In this document: positions 11,000 through 20,192 of the stretch, piece after piece
How positions within the stretch are numbered: position 1 is the stretch's first letter
Layout: each line of letters opens with the position of its first letter
Assembly (NCBI GenBank): GCA_032718475.1
Contig: JAUCBJ010008738.1
Span: forward strand, 1-40,071
DNA: 40,071 nucleotides
Direction of reading: 5' to 3'
Source of the DNA: Nemertoderma westbladi
Taxonomy: Eukaryota > Xenacoelomorpha > Nemertodermatida > Nemertodermatidae
The notes under the pieces: model-generated
Told to the model about the DNA's origin: nothing
Databases searched by the model: none
What the model saw: the letters and a program-made list of their open reading frames with translations, nothing else
Translations under genes and position numbers: made by a program

Positions 11000-11095
11000 C
11001 TAATAATGCCATCAACAAATGCTGTAGATTGAATTGAAAATCCCGCTACAAAGGATGTACTTTTATTACCAGTATTATTTAGCCAATCAAAGTAA

Positions 11096-11730
11096 AGTTA
11101 GTAAGTCGTTCGCACGAGTTACTAAGTCGTTCGCACGCGTTAGTTAAGTCGTTCGCACGACTTAGTATGTCGTTCGCACGACTTAGTAAGTCGTTCGCAC
11201 GAGTTACTAAGTCGTTCGCACGCGTTAGTTAAGTCGTTTGCACGAATTAGTAAGTCGTTCGCACGAATTAGTAAGTCGTTCGCACGGTTACTAAGTCGTT
11301 CGCACGCGTTAGTTAAGTCATTCGCACGACTTACAGTAGTATGTCGTTCGCACGACTTAGTAAGTCGTTCGCACGCGTTAGTTAAGTCGTTCGCACGACT
11401 TAGTATGTCGTTCGACGACTTAGTAAGTCGTTCGCACGAGTTACTAAGTCGTTTGCACGTGTTAGTTAAGTCATTCGCACGACTTACAGTAGTATGTCGT
11501 TCGCACGACTTAGTAGGTCGTTCGCACGACTTAGTAAGTCGTTCGCACGAGTTACTAAGTCGTTCGCACGACTTAGTATGTCGTTCTCACGCGTTAGTTA
11601 AGTCGTTCGCACGACTTAGTATGTCGTTCGCACGGCTTAAGTATGTCGTTCGCACGAGTTAGTTAAGTCGTTCGCACAACTTAGTATGTCGTTCGCACGA
11701 CATACTAGGTCGTTCGCACGAGTTAGCAAA
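11096..11730. repeat. About 21-bp minisatellite, 29 units, hairpin-forming
   Basis: I count 29 units of the type gtcgttcgcacgacttagtaa. With the preceding bases, many units read AAGTCGT-TCGC-ACGACTT, a perfect 7-bp inverted repeat with a 4-base loop. Variants (gagttac, gcgttagtt, gacttacagtagtat) recur in the same order, which suggests higher-order units of three to five. The array ends in an A/T homopolymer tract near 11726. The open frame across part of it is not a gene. Confidence 0.9.
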
Positions 11731-12480
11731 AAAATATTTTTTTTTTCATGTCCCTTTAGGGGCTCCGTAAGTTCTAGTGTCTTTGTAAAAAATACTTTGT
11801 AATATTTCGTATGAATTATATAGCTTTACCAAGGTTGTATTATATCATTGGTTGAACTGGTCATAACTACAATTGAACCATTAGTTTATTCTAAAATTAT
11901 ATATGCAATATAGTTAATTATTCTATAAAATTATTAATATTATTGTGCCAAAATTGTACTCATATTAATGATGTTTTTGTTTTAATAAATTATAATATTA
12001 ATAACTTAGAAATTAGTGCCTACGCAAACCCCTCCCTTATAAATAACAGCCAAGAGAGAGGATCCTGTGGGTTATTTCGTGTTTCACACTTTTAATTTGC
12101 CTTGCCCCATACAGTTATTCTGCTGTCTACAGCATTACTACCTGAAGTAGGTATTTCAACTATTTATTCATATTGATTCCACTTTCTTGTACCGGTACGC
12201 CAAAGTCACCATCCGTGGATTATGTAACGGCTGGCACATTTTATGGCAGGAAAGTACGTGGTGTCCTATCAGTCTCGTTTCTTTTTTTTATAAACACCAA
12301 TCATTTATTCATACAGTATACTGTTCCTTTTATTAACATTGCGCTACTTTGCATCCACTATGATGTAATACCCGTTACTAAAAGCCGGTACGTGGCAACT
12401 TTCTGAGCAACTTGATGAAAAATTCTGGTTGTCGAACAAAAAAGTTGAGACGTGTACACTTGCTTTAATGCACATGTATT
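11731..12480. other. AT-rich region, no gene seen
   Basis: No coding frame, repeat array or RNA gene is evident. It lies upstream of the secreted-protein exon at 12617, so the right-hand part may be its 5' flanking region. Confidence 0.45.
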
Positions 12481-12486
12481 ACTTTG

Positions 12487-12494
12487 TATAAATA
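12487..12494 (+). promoter_or_regulatory. Possible TATA box of the FReD gene
   Basis: TATAAATA lies about 125 bp before the start codon of the signal-peptide exon, a plausible distance for a short 5' untranslated region. The surroundings are AT-rich, so a chance match is possible. Confidence 0.3.
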
Positions 12495-12616
12495 TATAGC
12501 CTACTGTACTGTATATACACATACAGAAGGTAATGTTTATTTACGTTGTTACATTCAATCACAGAGAAGTTTGCATTTTCCTTCGTGAAGAGTAAATCGT
12601 TTACTGTAACTCTACA

Positions 12617-12736
12617 ATGTTAAAGGCAATGTCGTCTCTACTCCTGTTAACGTCTCTAATCGTGGCAGCTCTTTTAGCTGTTGAGTGCCTTGGAGAAAAC
12701 AGTCGGGACTCAGACGAATTGGTTAAAAGAGACACT
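12617..12736 (+). CDS. Exon 1 of a secreted protein (signal peptide), likely FReD gene
   Basis: Forty codons encode MLKAMSSLLLLTSLIVAALL followed by AVECLGENSRDSDELVKRDT. This is a charged start, a hydrophobic core and a likely signal-peptidase site after VECLG. A dibasic KR in an acidic linker suggests a furin-type propeptide. The frame meets a consensus donor, ACT|GTAAGT, exactly at a codon boundary (phase 0) at 12737. The next plus-strand coding region is the FReD exon whose best acceptor is also phase 0. Linking the two is inference; the 5-prime part of a normal FReD domain has not been located between them. Confidence 0.55.
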
Positions 12737-12879
12737 GTAAGTTCGTTCTTAAAGCAAAATTGTCATACAATATGTACCGTATATTTTTGTGTAACAATAA
12801 TTTTAGAGCTACTGAATATAAACTACAATTATTAAAACTATGTACTGGCCACTCTATTCTCTGTACCCCATTTTCGAAG

Positions 12880-13269
12880 ACCAAACTCCAAATAAACATA
12901 AATTTACTAGATACTTACGATAGTACTGTAAAGAATGGATCAACTTTGCTGAAAATTCTTGAATTGGTAGATACATCAAATTACCATCCGTGAACATCCA
13001 GTCTTTTGCATTATTTACCAAAAATCATCAGGTTCTAAATACAGATTCGATTCCAACGCCCCTGAGAATTATTGTATTTCACTGTTCCACTCGAACCAAC
13101 AGTCATAACCAAAGTCTAAATGATAGTTTGTATTCAGGTTCTAATTTAAATAATTTGTTGTGCAATTTAATATTACGTTTTAGACTTCAACCTTATTGTA
13201 CGCTATTGCGGAAATTGAAAAAGCATTTTTAAACAAGTAGGACTTAATGTATCAGACCGTTATTGTACA
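12880..13269 (+). pseudogene. Fossil BEL/Pao reverse transcriptase, left half
   Basis: Broken frames show the N-terminal RT region of BEL/Pao elements, clearest at 13060-13260: RIIVFHCSTRTNS, SLNDSLYSGSNLNN, LILRF and then DRYCTRF. Frame changes and substitutions show that it is dead. It lies just after the exon 1 donor, in the presumed intron, and is cut by copy B inside the RT domain. The related reading resumes at 24654. Confidence 0.7.
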
Positions 13270-13274
13270 CGTTT
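13270..13274. repeat. Target-site duplication of copy B, left
   Basis: The bases cgttt directly precede the 5' LTR and are repeated directly after the 3' LTR (24649-24653). A 5-bp duplication is in the range known for BEL/Pao insertions. With it removed, the flanking fossil RT reading continues. Confidence 0.85.
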
Positions 13275-13288
13275 TGTAAAAGCTTTTG

Positions 13289-13689
13289 CTGAATTGTCCG
13301 GTTATTTTTCCTTATTTTTCCCGTAAAATACTCTGTAGTTGGTTTACCAGGCATAAAAAGGCCGTGTCCTTGCTGTACTGGTGTTTTAGCGGACATAAAA
13401 GCTATTTCTTCTGTATTTGTACTTTAGAGGACATAATCCGTAATTCCGTGACGTAAAAGCTCGATACTCTTGAAAACAGTGTCGCTACCATGACGACGGC
13501 TAGCAGCTGATATTGCCACGTCGACGTTTCTTTGTTTCTTTGTTCTCTCGTTGTTCAGGTTGACCAATCAGAGCGTTTGTTGTCTCTGTGTTGGAGGTGT
13601 ATACAGAAACTCAGTAGTTCAGTGTTATGTTTTGCCCAGAGCCTAAGAACCGGCTTTTGGCACCTCCGTGTTTTCAGTTTTTAGTCCTA
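13289..13689 (+). promoter_or_regulatory. U3 upstream segment specific to copy B LTRs
   Basis: About 400 bp unlike the matching part of the copy A LTR. It contains TGACGTAA (13449-13456, CRE-like) and CCAAT in GACCAATCAGAG (13564-13568, NF-Y-like). Homology with copy A returns near 13690, about 15 bp before the TATA box. Enhancer function is inferred from motifs only. Confidence 0.55.
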
Positions 13690-13705
13690 CACTAGTAGGC
13701 TTAAT

Positions 13706-13712
13706 TATAAAG
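13706..13712 (+). promoter_or_regulatory. LTR TATA box
   Basis: TATAAAG in a block shared by all three LTRs in the window (copy A has TATAAGG). Transcription would start about 25-35 bp downstream. Confidence 0.55.
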
Positions 13713-13934
13713 ACATATATCCGTTATCTGATGTCTGATCTCAACATACCTCAACTCATAACATACCATACCTAATCAAACAACCTGTGCATACTTTTAT
13801 ATTGTTATGCTGCTATTTACTGTCGGTTCTTCATAATATGGTTGATGAATTATTATATTTGGAATAACGACAAATAACCCCGAAAACCCAATATTCTTGA
13901 TATACCGAAGGTAAGAGAGAAGGGTTACAGATAA

Positions 13935-14141
13935 ATGATTGCGACTTATGTTGAGTGGTTTGAAGTGAATCTAATGTTATTTGATAGACCCTACATGATT
14001 CGGTCCGTGTTCCTTTTATATGTGACTAAAATCAGTGAAGATCGGCAGATCAGTGTGCAGTATTGTGCAGCATTGTGTATGAGTGAGACTGATAACGAAG
14101 CATTTCCTAAAGAATGCGCCATATATGTGAATTATAACTAA
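13935..14141 (+). CDS. Small ORF inside 5' LTR of copy B (68 aa)
   Basis: Encodes a peptide starting MIATYVEWFEVNLMLFDRPY and ending AIYVNYN, with no recognised domain. It lies within the predicted transcript, downstream of TATAAAG, after two very short upstream ORFs. The identical ORF is in the 3' LTR (24110-24316), and a diverged version is in copy A. Conservation of the frame across diverged LTRs is suggestive only. Confidence 0.3.
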   Translation: MIATYVEWFEVNLMLFDRPYMIRSVFLLYVTKISEDRQISVQYCAALCMSETDNEAFPKECAIYVNYN

Positions 14142-14489
14142 GCCATATCGTTGTGAGTAGTTTAAGTCATAACTCTTTTTATATAGATAGAGCGCCACGT
14201 CCTAAAGGAACTGTTAATATTTCCCGAAGGTGAATAATATTGTCAGAGATTATATAATACTGTCAGTCGAATAATACATTAGGCTTACATAGCAATAAAA
14301 TTAAGCCGTCGAACCCAATCTCCCGGGTATATCCAGCGGGTGAATGATCGCGCACAGATTGGTTTCGACTAGTGTAGTGAATTAAATACTTGTCATAGAC
14401 TAAAGGTGATTTATTATCTAGAAGACATCCTAATTTGGCGGGTTAAACTGCCAAAGGTCTGAAAGCGCAAACAATAACGGATATAGCTT

Positions 14490-14512
14490 CTTTATTGCAG
14501 TAAGCAATAAAG
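14490..14512 (+). other. Stem-loop next to the 5' LTR
   Basis: CTTTATTGC-AGTAA-GCAATAAAG is a perfect 9-bp stem with a 5-base loop, 16 bp inside the LTR edge where a primer-binding site is expected. It is also present in copy A (7056-7078). I see no TGG-initial tRNA-complementary site directly after the LTR. Confidence 0.55.
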
Positions 14513-14819
14513 TTGAAAGTACCGGTCAACCGGTAAACCTGAACGGTACATCTGTAGGTCAGTAGGCCCAACTGCCAGAACCGGTACTGCTGTAGGCCCG
14601 TAGGTCCAACTGCCAGAACCGGTACTTCTGTAGGTCCGTAGGCCCAACTGTCCTAACCGGTACTTCCGTATAAGTACATTAGTATTATTCGACTTGATTG
14701 TTGTATACCGGTAGGCTGTTTAAGAGATTAGGGACTGTACACCCCTTGTTTCTTTTGGAGCTTACTTATTTCTGTCAGTTTTATTTATTTGTAGGCCAGT
14801 ATTGAACAGAAGGCGTGTA

Positions 14820-15380
14820 AACCTGATCAGATTGTACAGACGATTTGTAGGCTGAGCTGTTGTCTGATTGCTGTTAAGTCCGAACGAATTGCAGTGTGTG
14901 TAGATCACCTGTCCGATTAAGTACGGTTAGGAAGTAGGGGCAGCGAATGCTGTAAGGTAAACCCCCAATTAAAGAATAAGTCGTACTACTGGGTTAGAAC
15001 GCATACTCCCTAATCATTTCGGAGTCTGCATGTCCTGTAGTTTATTTAGGCTTGAGAGTAGTCTGACATCGTTTAGTCTGTACTTTGTTTGTGTAAGTCC
15101 GTACAGGTAGCGTATAATATTTATTTAGATAATTTGTAGGCTGGATAGTTGTCTGGCTGCTATTAGGTCTGAACGGATTGTAGTGTGTGTAGAGCCTCTG
15201 TCCGATTAAGTACGGTTAGGAAGTAGGGGCAGCCAGTGCGGTAAAGTAAACCCCCAATTAAAGAATAAGTCGTACTACTGGGTTAGAACGCATACTGCCT
15301 AATCATTTCGGAGTCTGCATATACCGTAGTTTGTTTAGGCTTGATAGTAGTCTGTCGGTATTTGGTCTGCATTTTGTTTG
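14820..15380 (+). repeat. 289-bp tandem duplication in copy B leader
   Basis: The block containing gtacggttaggaagtagggg occurs at 14921 and again at 15210, with flanking homology over most of the unit at roughly 90 percent by eye. Copy A has only one copy (around 6500-6800), so the duplication is specific to copy B or lost in copy A. Confidence 0.8.
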
Positions 15381-16727
15381 AGTAGTTTGTACGCGTAGCG
15401 TAATATTTATTATTCAGAGTTTATGCGATTATTCGCAACATTCATATTCCCCAAGTTTGTTCCTACAGTAATTGTGTTTGTTATACATACCGTTATAGTT
15501 AAATTAACCCCGGTACTACACGGGCTGCTTGGCGTAGGTAAAGACTGGTGATTTTGTGCATCGGTCACTCCAGCAGATGCCGTGGTTCTTTTAGCTGTTC
15601 AAGTATATTTAACTACTGATTATCTGTTGTACAAGTACTCGTACCTAATTTAGGGTTTAGTGTACAGTGCTTTCCGAAAGTAATTATTGTAGGCATTATA
15701 TTTGTGTTGTAAAGTGGTTGATAGGCACGTTCGATTAGCTCTATTAACTTCTAGGTAGGAACACTCCGTGATACATAACGTAGAACCTATAGCGATACGG
15801 CCATAGGTCGTCAGGCGGTGGTATTTTCCTATCTAGACAGCGCAGTGTATTTACTACTACGTATTATTTCAAATACCGCAGTACCCTGTCCGTTGTAATA
15901 ACCAGATTTCTAACCCTTTGTTAGGCTGGTTTGTAGACTTCTTGTAAAATTACCCTAAAAATTCGTATTTTGTGTTTTTTGTAAATTTTTGTGTTTATTT
16001 AGAGATCGTGATCTCAACCCGAATTGTACGTAATTTGTAGTATTAAGTAACTTAGGTAAATTAGAATTATTTGTTTTAGTGTCCTATAAGTAACACTTCA
16101 CTGAAAGCGTACCGCTTTGTGTAGTGATTACTCCCCAGAAATAATAACATTTATTTCAAATATTGACAAAGCCCATTAAAACGGGTATATATATATTATA
16201 AATCAAATCTAACGATTTATAAATAGTAGGCCTACCATATAACCATTAGGTCTCAATATCAGTTGGACTACTGTTCAAATAACGGTAATAAAGTAAGTAA
16301 AGTAACAAAGTAACCCTAAAGTTCAGAAATTCAATTATTTAAAATAATTGATATACCGGTATTTACGATAGGCCTATTATCTTTATTTCTGTAAATTTAG
16401 ACTGAAATTATACCGGTACTTGTAATTAATTCTAGTCCAGAATTATATATACTACAAATTGTAAGCTGTATACCGGTATTCCCGATAGGCCTATTATATA
16501 TTTATATATATTTGTGCTAAAATTATACCGGTATTCTGAGATAAACCTAGTCTGTAATAATACTTATATATACTATAAGCATACCGGTATTCTAATATAT
16601 TATATATATATCACGCTACACTGAGTAGCAGTATCGGTAATTAATTACTAGGCTAGCAGTTAATACTGAATTACTAGACTTGCTTAGACTGTAATATAGC
16701 AGTAGGCATTCAACTGTACAAACAAAA

Positions 16728-19700
16728 ATGTCTGACACAAAACGGGCACTGTCAGATAGTCTTTTGGAAGGTGTTAGAATCAGCCTTAGACTTGGACAGG
16801 GTCTTGAAAGGAAGATGGCAGAGGCAATGGCAACAGCAGAAGCGAAAAGAAAGGCGGCAGAGGCAATGGCAACAGCAGAAGCGAAAAGAAAGGCGGCAGA
16901 GGCAATGGCAACAGTAGAAGCGGAAAGAAAGATAGAGACACCTGTACTCCCAGAACCTGCCTATAAATTCCCTTTGTACAGTACTAAACTACCTGTGCCC
17001 AGTAGGACTGTTCCCGAGTCCGAACCCATCCTGGACGCCGAGCGAGATATTAAGAATTTATCACCCGTCGTCTCTCGCTCGCCCGCTACAACGTTGGCGA
17101 CTCCCGCTTCGGCGGTTGAGTGGGTAGCTGAGGGACGACGGGAGATGGGTCTCCTGCTCGAGCAGCTGAGGGAACACTGTTTGTGCTCCTCTCAGCAGGT
17201 CCGGGAAATGGAAGAGACTGTTCAGCAGCTCAAGGGAACAGTAAGGGAAAGTAGGTTAGAGTTGCAAAAGGTGCAGCAAAGTATCGCGTTAGAATGCGAT
17301 AAATTAGTGAACATACAAAGGGGTATAACACCACCCCCTGTAACAATGTGTCAACCCGTTAGGTCTGAAGTATTTCATGCGCAAGGTGTGGAGCCTACAC
17401 GCATCTATACTGCTAGTGAAGTAGAAACTCCTATAGTAAACCCTATTCAGGGTAATTATAAACCTGTTGATAATAATATTCCATATAGACCTGATCATAA
17501 TCCGAGAAATTTATATACCGATAATTCTATATTCAATAATACGATGGCTCAAGAAAGTTTTACGCGTCAAATGGCTAGAACCGAAGCCCGGCAAGCGGTA
17601 AAGGTTGGAGAGATCGTCAAGTTCAATGGAGATGAGATGAAATGGTTACCTTTTAATGAATATTACAAAGATAACATACAGAACTCTGTACTATCTAACG
17701 GAGAGAAACTTAGATTCCTCATCGAATGTTTGGAAGGACCTCCCAAGTCAATGGCGTTAAAATTTATTGGACATCCAGATGGATTAAGACAAGTTTGGGA
17801 TACACTAAACATCAGGTATGGTAATAAGACTAACATAGCTAGGTATCTATATGCGAAATTAATGGTGCCCCGAAAGTTTCTTAGCAGCGGGATTATAGAG
17901 TTTTCCGATGAGATTCAGGAGATCTGTAGACAACTAGATTGGTTAGGTAAGTCTCATGAATACCAGAATTCTATGGTTGTAGGAGCCTTAGCATCTACTT
18001 TGCCCAAGGGTGGAGTAGGTACACGCTGGGACAAGAAGGTGTTATATATGATGGAACAACAACAACGAGACCCTACCATGGCTGATCTCATGTCATTCCT
18101 GGATAGCGAGGTGAAATTACAGCTCATAAAGCAGTCCAGAGAGAAGACAGCGGAAAGTAAGGTAAGTGAGAAACCCGTTTCTAGGAGAAGGGTAACACCA
18201 GTATGTTATACCGACGACGGTGAAAGCCAAACTTCTCAAGGAGAGGACAGCGGGAAAGACACTGACAGATCTTATGTCAATAAAATGCCTAAAGATCAGG
18301 TAAGTAAATCCAAGTCTCGACCCAATGACAGAAGGGAACCGGTACAAAAAACCCCTCCTACATCTCCTAAAAGAATTCAGGTGAGAAAGCCCGAGGAAAG
18401 AACAAGTGTGCACCACACAGCACATGTTAAAGTAAGTAACATCAAGCCCAAATGTGTGCTGTGCGACGGGCCCCACCGTTTAAATGCGTGTGATAAATTA
18501 CTGAGGAAATCACTAAAGGATAGACGTGAAGTCATGTGGGATAAGCGGTTGTGTTATAATTGCCTCAGACGAGGACACCAACGGCGAACCTGTAACTCCG
18601 ACGCAAGGTGTGCAAAGTGCGGCGCAAAACATCATATCTTGTTGCACACGGAATTCGAACGAAACAGCCCGAGTCAGGTAAGTGAGTCCGAACTACATGT
18701 CCAATTCAGTGATGTGAACGACACTGATCAATCTGAGATGGAAGGATTCTATACGGACGAGTTCTCCGACCAAAACGAATCCTGTTACCTAATAAACACC
18801 ACCGCAGTGTATCGAGCACTCGTGTATGAAAAAGACACAGACAGCGACCTCACCCTAACTACTTCAGATCAACAACCATCTTGGAAAGCGCCAACTTCCA
18901 ATATAGGAATCCGAGAATTTCCTGTAGTCCAGTTACGGGTCCACGGACCTCAGAAGAGCTATATAGTGAATGCCCTCCTGGACTCCGGTAGCACAGGAAC
19001 ATTCATCGATAAAGAGCTAGCCGAAGATATATTTGCTGGACAGCCCAAGTTCCAAACTAAGCTCAACATGTCTGGCATTATGCAAGTTTGGAAATCTACA
19101 ATAACAGCTGATTATTATGTAGGCGCGTTGTCCACCCCACAAGACGAACTAGGAGAACACAGCATAAGGTCAGTGAAAATGGTGGCTATAAAGAACTTCG
19201 CTACTACTCAAGCAGACCTTTATAATTGGGACGAGGATGAGAGCATTCAACATCTTAACATACCTCGATTCCAGACTGATTATCCTGGAGTGCAAATACT
19301 CATCGGCCAAAACGCGCATGAGGCGCTGGAGACATTAGAGAAACGACCTGCTCAACCGCAGCCACTACAGACCTATGCGGTAAGAACTAGAGTAGGTTGG
19401 TACCTTACTGGACCTTCCCGCAGAACGCTCAGGGAAAGACTGCTTCAAGATCGCGTCTGCCAGGTGAGTGAATGGGAAGATGATACTGGTGAGGGAGACG
19501 ACCCAACTGAGGGAACACCACACTCCTCAGATAATGACAATCTTAGCTCCAATGTAGATCAATGGAGATATTGCCCCAAGAAGTTTAATCCAACGGACAT
19601 CGCTTCCAGAGGAGCAACTCCTCAAGAACTGACAGATACTATAGACCGGTTAGGTGAACCCGACTTCCTGAGTAAGGAGAATGAATGGCCTCCCCATCTT

Positions 19701-20192
19701 ACTCCGACTGAGATTAGACCAGCCAAGGGAGCGGAGAAAGTTAAACCTAAAACCCGGACGGGTGGAGCGGAGTTATTTGAACCCGGGATAGATCTGTCGG
19801 TATTGCATATTGCCAGGGATGACGCCGTGGATTTGGACCTCCCCACCGCGAGTGGATCCTTCATGAAGATCAGAGAGAGCGATTGGAGCTCTGGAACATC
19901 AGACGTCTCGCAGGGACTCTCACCTCTCCTGCAGAGAGCGACGGACCACTATAGCTCCTGGAATCGGCTTTGTGATGCCGCCATATACTTTGAGCGATGT
20001 TTCTATCGTCACTATTCCAGGACGAAGAGGAAACCTGAAATTGTATTCAGGATGCAGCGACTCAATCATCCAGTCGGTCGTTTGTGTTTACCGGAAGGGA
20101 ATGGAGGACTCTCCGGAAACTGTGGAAGGCAAGATTCTCATCCCACGACCACCTCCCTAATCCTTCAAACATCTAGGGACTCCATAACGTAA
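16728..20192 (+). CDS. Gag-protease polyprotein of copy B (1154 aa, RT-less)
   Basis: Intact frame starting MSDTKRALSDSLLEG. It is about 95 percent identical by eye to copy A over the shared parts but lacks about 490 N-terminal residues, which are replaced by a short Ala/Lys/Glu repeat. Order: DUF1759-like Gag (about 290-470); three zinc knuckles (about 573-640, CVLCDGPHRLNAC, CYNCLRRGHQRRTC, CAKCGAKHHILLH); protease with LLDSGSTGTF near 752 and AVRTRVGWYLTGP; then WRYCPKKFNPTDIASRG near 946, an RNase H-end motif. RT, most of RNase H and integrase are deleted. Copy B has about 18 extra residues (around DDPTEGTPHSSDND) just before the RNase H scrap, so the deletion edge differs slightly from copy A. 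It should make particles and self-cleave, but cannot copy or integrate itself. Confidence 0.87.
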   Translation: MSDTKRALSDSLLEGVRISLRLGQGLERKMAEAMATAEAKRKAAEAMATAEAKRKAAEAMATVEAERKIETPVLPEPAYKFPLYSTKLPVPSRTVPESEPILDAERDIKNLSPVVSRSPATTLATPASAVEWVAEGRREMGLLLEQLREHCLCSSQQVREMEETVQQLKGTVRESRLELQKVQQSIALECDKLVNIQRGITPPPVTMCQPVRSEVFHAQGVEPTRIYTASEVETPIVNPIQGNYKPVDNNIPYRPDHNPRNLYTDNSIFNNTMAQESFTRQMARTEARQAVKVGEIVKFNGDEMKWLPFNEYYKDNIQNSVLSNGEKLRFLIECLEGPPKSMALKFIGHPDGLRQVWDTLNIRYGNKTNIARYLYAKLMVPRKFLSSGIIEFSDEIQEICRQLDWLGKSHEYQNSMVVGALASTLPKGGVGTRWDKKVLYMMEQQQRDPTMADLMSFLDSEVKLQLIKQSREKTAESKVSEKPVSRRRVTPVCYTDDGESQTSQGEDSGKDTDRSYVNKMPKDQVSKSKSRPNDRREPVQKTPPTSPKRIQVRKPEERTSVHHTAHVKVSNIKPKCVLCDGPHRLNACDKLLRKSLKDRREVMWDKRLCYNCLRRGHQRRTCNSDARCAKCGAKHHILLHTEFERNSPSQVSESELHVQFSDVNDTDQSEMEGFYTDEFSDQNESCYLINTTAVYRALVYEKDTDSDLTLTTSDQQPSWKAPTSNIGIREFPVVQLRVHGPQKSYIVNALLDSGSTGTFIDKELAEDIFAGQPKFQTKLNMSGIMQVWKSTITADYYVGALSTPQDELGEHSIRSVKMVAIKNFATTQADLYNWDEDESIQHLNIPRFQTDYPGVQILIGQNAHEALETLEKRPAQPQPLQTYAVRTRVGWYLTGPSRRTLRERLLQDRVCQVSEWEDDTGEGDDPTEGTPHSSDNDNLSSNVDQWRYCPKKFNPTDIASRGATPQELTDTIDRLGEPDFLSKENEWPPHLTPTEIRPAKGAEKVKPKTRTGGAELFEPGIDLSVLHIARDDAVDLDLPTASGSFMKIRESDWSSGTSDVSQGLSPLLQRATDHYSSWNRLCDAAIYFERCFYRHYSRTKRKPEIVFRMQRLNHPVGRLCLPEGNGGLSGNCGRQDSHPTTTSLILQTSRDSIT

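Larger units (their letters stand above)
10144..11066. mobile_element. Decayed transposon with 130-bp inverted repeats
   Basis: 10144-10273 and 10936-11066 are inverted copies of one another with few mismatches, sharing for example gaacgcgctctgttaatat. The interior holds remnants of an integrase-like transposase on both strands. The left arm overlaps the first codons of the LINE tail frame, so the exact end is uncertain. No clear target duplication was found. I interpret it as an internally rearranged, non-autonomous derivative of a DDE/integrase-core transposon. Confidence 0.65.
13275..14473 (+). repeat. 5' LTR of copy B
   Basis: 1199 bp, beginning TGTAAAAGCTTTTG and ending GCAAACA. It contains a U3 with CRE-like and CCAAT motifs, a TATAAAG box (13706), a small ORF (13935-14141) and AATAAA (14294-14299). 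R/U5 assignments are inferred from these motifs. Confidence 0.92.
14474..16727 (+). other. Long 5' leader of copy B (non-coding)
   Basis: 2254 nt without a convincing ORF. It includes 38-bp degenerate repeats (about 14547-14665, each with ACCGGTACNTC-like cores), a 289-bp tandem duplication, and AT-rich repeats with ACCGGT and TAGGCCTAT between 16340 and 16620. This is long for a BEL/Pao leader, and many AUGs precede the Gag start. A spliced or internally initiated Gag message is possible. Confidence 0.7.

Noticed and set aside
11405-11662. 85-codon ORF with SRSHDLV repeats
   Set aside because: It is a by-product of the 21-bp minisatellite; units with 20, 22 and 26 bp break the frame elsewhere in the array.
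11096-11730. CRISPR-like array
   Set aside because: The units are contiguous with no unique spacers, and the context is eukaryotic; it is a minisatellite.
19972-20160. 62-codon alternative frame at the end of copy B Gag-protease, ending GKILIPRPPP
   Set aside because: Could be a true Pol C-terminus in a shifted frame, but I cannot match it to a known tail, and the main frame is open here in both A and B.
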